Origin: Acaudatibacter sp035532115 | GTDB lineage: Bacteria > Pseudomonadota > Alphaproteobacteria > Caulobacterales > Caulobacteraceae | NCBI GenBank assembly: GCA_035532115.1 | Contig: DATKRO010000090.1 | Location: forward strand, 1-40,651 | DNA: 40,651 nt | Direction of reading: 5' to 3' | Shown: piece by piece, positions 39,435 to 40,651 of the stretch | Numbering within the stretch: position 1 is the stretch's first letter | Layout: each line of letters starts with the position of its first letter | Made by a program: the position numbers and the translations under genes | The notes under the pieces: generated by a model | The model's database searches: none | Seen by the model: the letters and a program-made list of their open reading frames with translations, nothing else | Told to the model about the DNA's origin: nothing

Positions 39435-40367
39435 ATGCCCCAGTCCAAGCCCGCGATCCTGATCGTCCAGCCGCACCTGGGCGCGCTCACCGCGTTCCTC
39501 GAGGGCGAGTTCACCGTCTGGCGGCTTTGGGAAGCGCCGCCTCTGGAGGCGACGCAGAAGATCGGCGCCCTGGTCGTCGCCGGCGAGTTCCCGATCGACC
39601 GGACCTTGGCCGAGCACCTGCCGAACCTCGGCCTGATCGCCTGTTTCACCGCCGGTTTCGATGGCGTCGACATCGCCTGGGCGCGCGGACGCGGCCTCAA
39701 GGTCAGTCACTCGCCGGGCGTCAATCACGAGGACGTCGCCGATCTTGCGATCGGGCTGATGCTGGCGGCCTGGCGCGGCCTGGTCGAAGGCGACGCCATC
39801 GTGCGGGGCGGCCGGTGGCGGCCCACCGAGAAGCGGCTGACGCCCTCGCTCGGCGGTCGCCGGCTGGGGATCGTCGGCCTCGGCGCCATCGGCGAGGCGA
39901 CGGCGCGCCGGGCCGAGGCTTTCGGGCTCTCGGTGGCCTGGTGGGGGCCGAACGAGAAGCCGGCGCCTTGGCCCAGGCGAGATAGCCTTCTCGCGCTCGC
40001 CGCCGAAAGCGATATCCTGGTCGTCGCCGCCCGCGCCAGCCAAGCCAGCCGGGGCCTGATCGATCGCGCCGTGATCGAGGCGCTGGGCGGGCAGGGGCTC
40101 CTGGTCAACGTCGCGCGCGGGCAGCTCGTCGACGAGGACGCCCTGATCGCGGCGCTGCGGGACGGGCGCCTCGGCATGGCGGCGCTCGACGTCTTCGCCG
40201 TGGAGCCGACTCCGGCGGAGCGCTGGGCCGACGTGCCCAACGTGGTGCTTTCGCCCCATGCCGCCGGCGCGACCGCCGCGGCGATCCCGAAGATGCTGGC
40301 CCTGACCCGGGAGAACCTGCGCCGCTTCTTCGCCGGCGAGCCCCTGGCCAATCCGGTGGTCGAATAG
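39435..40367 (+). CDS. D-2-hydroxyacid dehydrogenase (glyoxylate/hydroxypyruvate reductase-like)
   Basis: The 310-residue protein has the NAD-binding Rossmann motif GRRLGIVGLGAIGEATARRA. The catalytic triad of the family is present: Arg in NVARGQLVDEDAL, Glu in DVFAVEPTPAE and His in VLSPHAAGATAAA. The motif SPGVNHEDVADLAIGLMLA precedes the domain hinge. It reduces a 2-keto acid such as glyoxylate or hydroxypyruvate with NAD(P)H. It stands alone, 95 bases after the PfpI gene, and is followed by the dispersed repeat. Confidence 0.92.
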   Translation: MPQSKPAILIVQPHLGALTAFLEGEFTVWRLWEAPPLEATQKIGALVVAGEFPIDRTLAEHLPNLGLIACFTAGFDGVDIAWARGRGLKVSHSPGVNHEDVADLAIGLMLAAWRGLVEGDAIVRGGRWRPTEKRLTPSLGGRRLGIVGLGAIGEATARRAEAFGLSVAWWGPNEKPAPWPRRDSLLALAAESDILVVAARASQASRGLIDRAVIEALGGQGLLVNVARGQLVDEDALIAALRDGRLGMAALDVFAVEPTPAERWADVPNVVLSPHAAGATAAAIPKMLALTRENLRRFFAGEPLANPVVE

Positions 40368-40403
40368 TCGCCCGGCTGTCGGAAGGCCCGCTCCAGGGGT
40401 CCG

Positions 40404-40596
40404 CGGCGATGCGGTCGGATTGCGAAAGAGCTAGTTCGCAGAGCTTGACCACCACCGCCGTCTCCCCGGACGGCCTGAAGGGGCGATCCGGGGCCAGACC
40501 CGCGCCTCCAGGACGACTTCCAGCTCGGCTGCGGCGCGTCCGGCCCCGGCTCGCGCTTCGCTTGGCCGGGGTGACGGCGATGATGAGCGTCTCGTC
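40404..40596. repeat. Dispersed intergenic repeat, right-hand copy
   Basis: This roughly 193-base element matches 24035-24229, from cggcgatgcggtcggattgc to gatgagcgtctcgtc, with scattered substitutions and small indels. It lies between the D-2-hydroxyacid dehydrogenase gene and, across the terminal overlap, the methionine operon promoter. The 284-base end region holds no gene apart from this element. Confidence 0.85.
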
Positions 40597-40651
40597 GACT
40601 CAGGCACTTCGCCGTCGCCCCTGGTCTGTTTCCCCTTGACGGAATGATATA
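40511..40651. repeat. Terminal direct repeat (identical to 1-141)
   Basis: The last 141 bases repeat the first 141 without a difference, reaching into the operator before the ArsR-methyltransferase gene. Joined there, the hydroxyacid dehydrogenase gene, the dispersed repeat and the methionine operon form a continuous and sensible gene order. Confidence 0.9.

Overview
The window is GC-rich DNA from an alphaproteobacterium, most likely Caulobacterales (Caulobacter/Phenylobacterium-like). This rests on the split metH, the ArsR-methyltransferase/metF/metH operon, promoters close to the published Caulobacter housekeeping consensus, GGAAC-type general-stress promoter boxes, and several families of palindromic intergenic repeats. 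The genus is an inference. The first and last 141 bases are identical, so the sequence behaves as a closed loop of about 40.5 kb, although the gene content is chromosomal and no replication gene is visible.

Layout. 1-6769: methionine-cycle operon (ArsR-methyltransferase regulator, metF, the homocysteine domain of MetH, an inserted antitoxin/PIN-toxin pair, and the rest of MetH). 6792-7354: MazEF-type toxin-antitoxin pair. 7506-9642: serine hydrolase and short-chain dehydrogenase. 9661-14667: leftward operon of a thiamine-diphosphate enzyme, an internally duplicated membrane protein, a gluconate-dehydrogenase subunit-3-like protein and a GMC flavoprotein, behind a stress-type promoter. 14844-21672: SMP-30 lactonase, ArsR regulator, a secreted Ala/Pro-rich protein, a fused hydantoinase/oxoprolinase, and two small genes. 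21696-24616: DUF433/DUF5615 pair, ettA, a dispersed repeat, and an orphan Phd antitoxin. 24625-29671: acyl-CoA ligase, pdxH, a repeat cluster, a DUF559 protein, aroC and a response regulator. 29609-31367: queC-queE-queD. 31465-31647: CsbD-like stress protein.

The most notable locus is a compact type II-C CRISPR-Cas system at 31773-36749: a divergent tracrRNA with its own terminator, cas9, cas1, cas2, and an array of five identical 36-bp repeats with four 30-bp spacers. The array and tracrRNA read on the minus strand, opposite to the cas genes. Every catalytic residue of Cas9 is present, but a one-base frameshift near 34710 separates the last 130 or so residues (PAM-interacting region) from the rest. 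The 3' end of each repeat, in crRNA orientation, matches the Caulobacter -10 consensus, suggesting that each crRNA starts from a promoter inside a repeat, as in Neisseria.

36870-40651: old-yellow-enzyme reductase, a secreted protein with a clear terminator, a PfpI/DJ-1 protein, a D-2-hydroxyacid dehydrogenase, and a second copy of the dispersed repeat that runs into the terminal overlap. No rRNA, tRNA, insertion sequence or phage gene was recognised. All calls come from reading the sequence; no database search was run.
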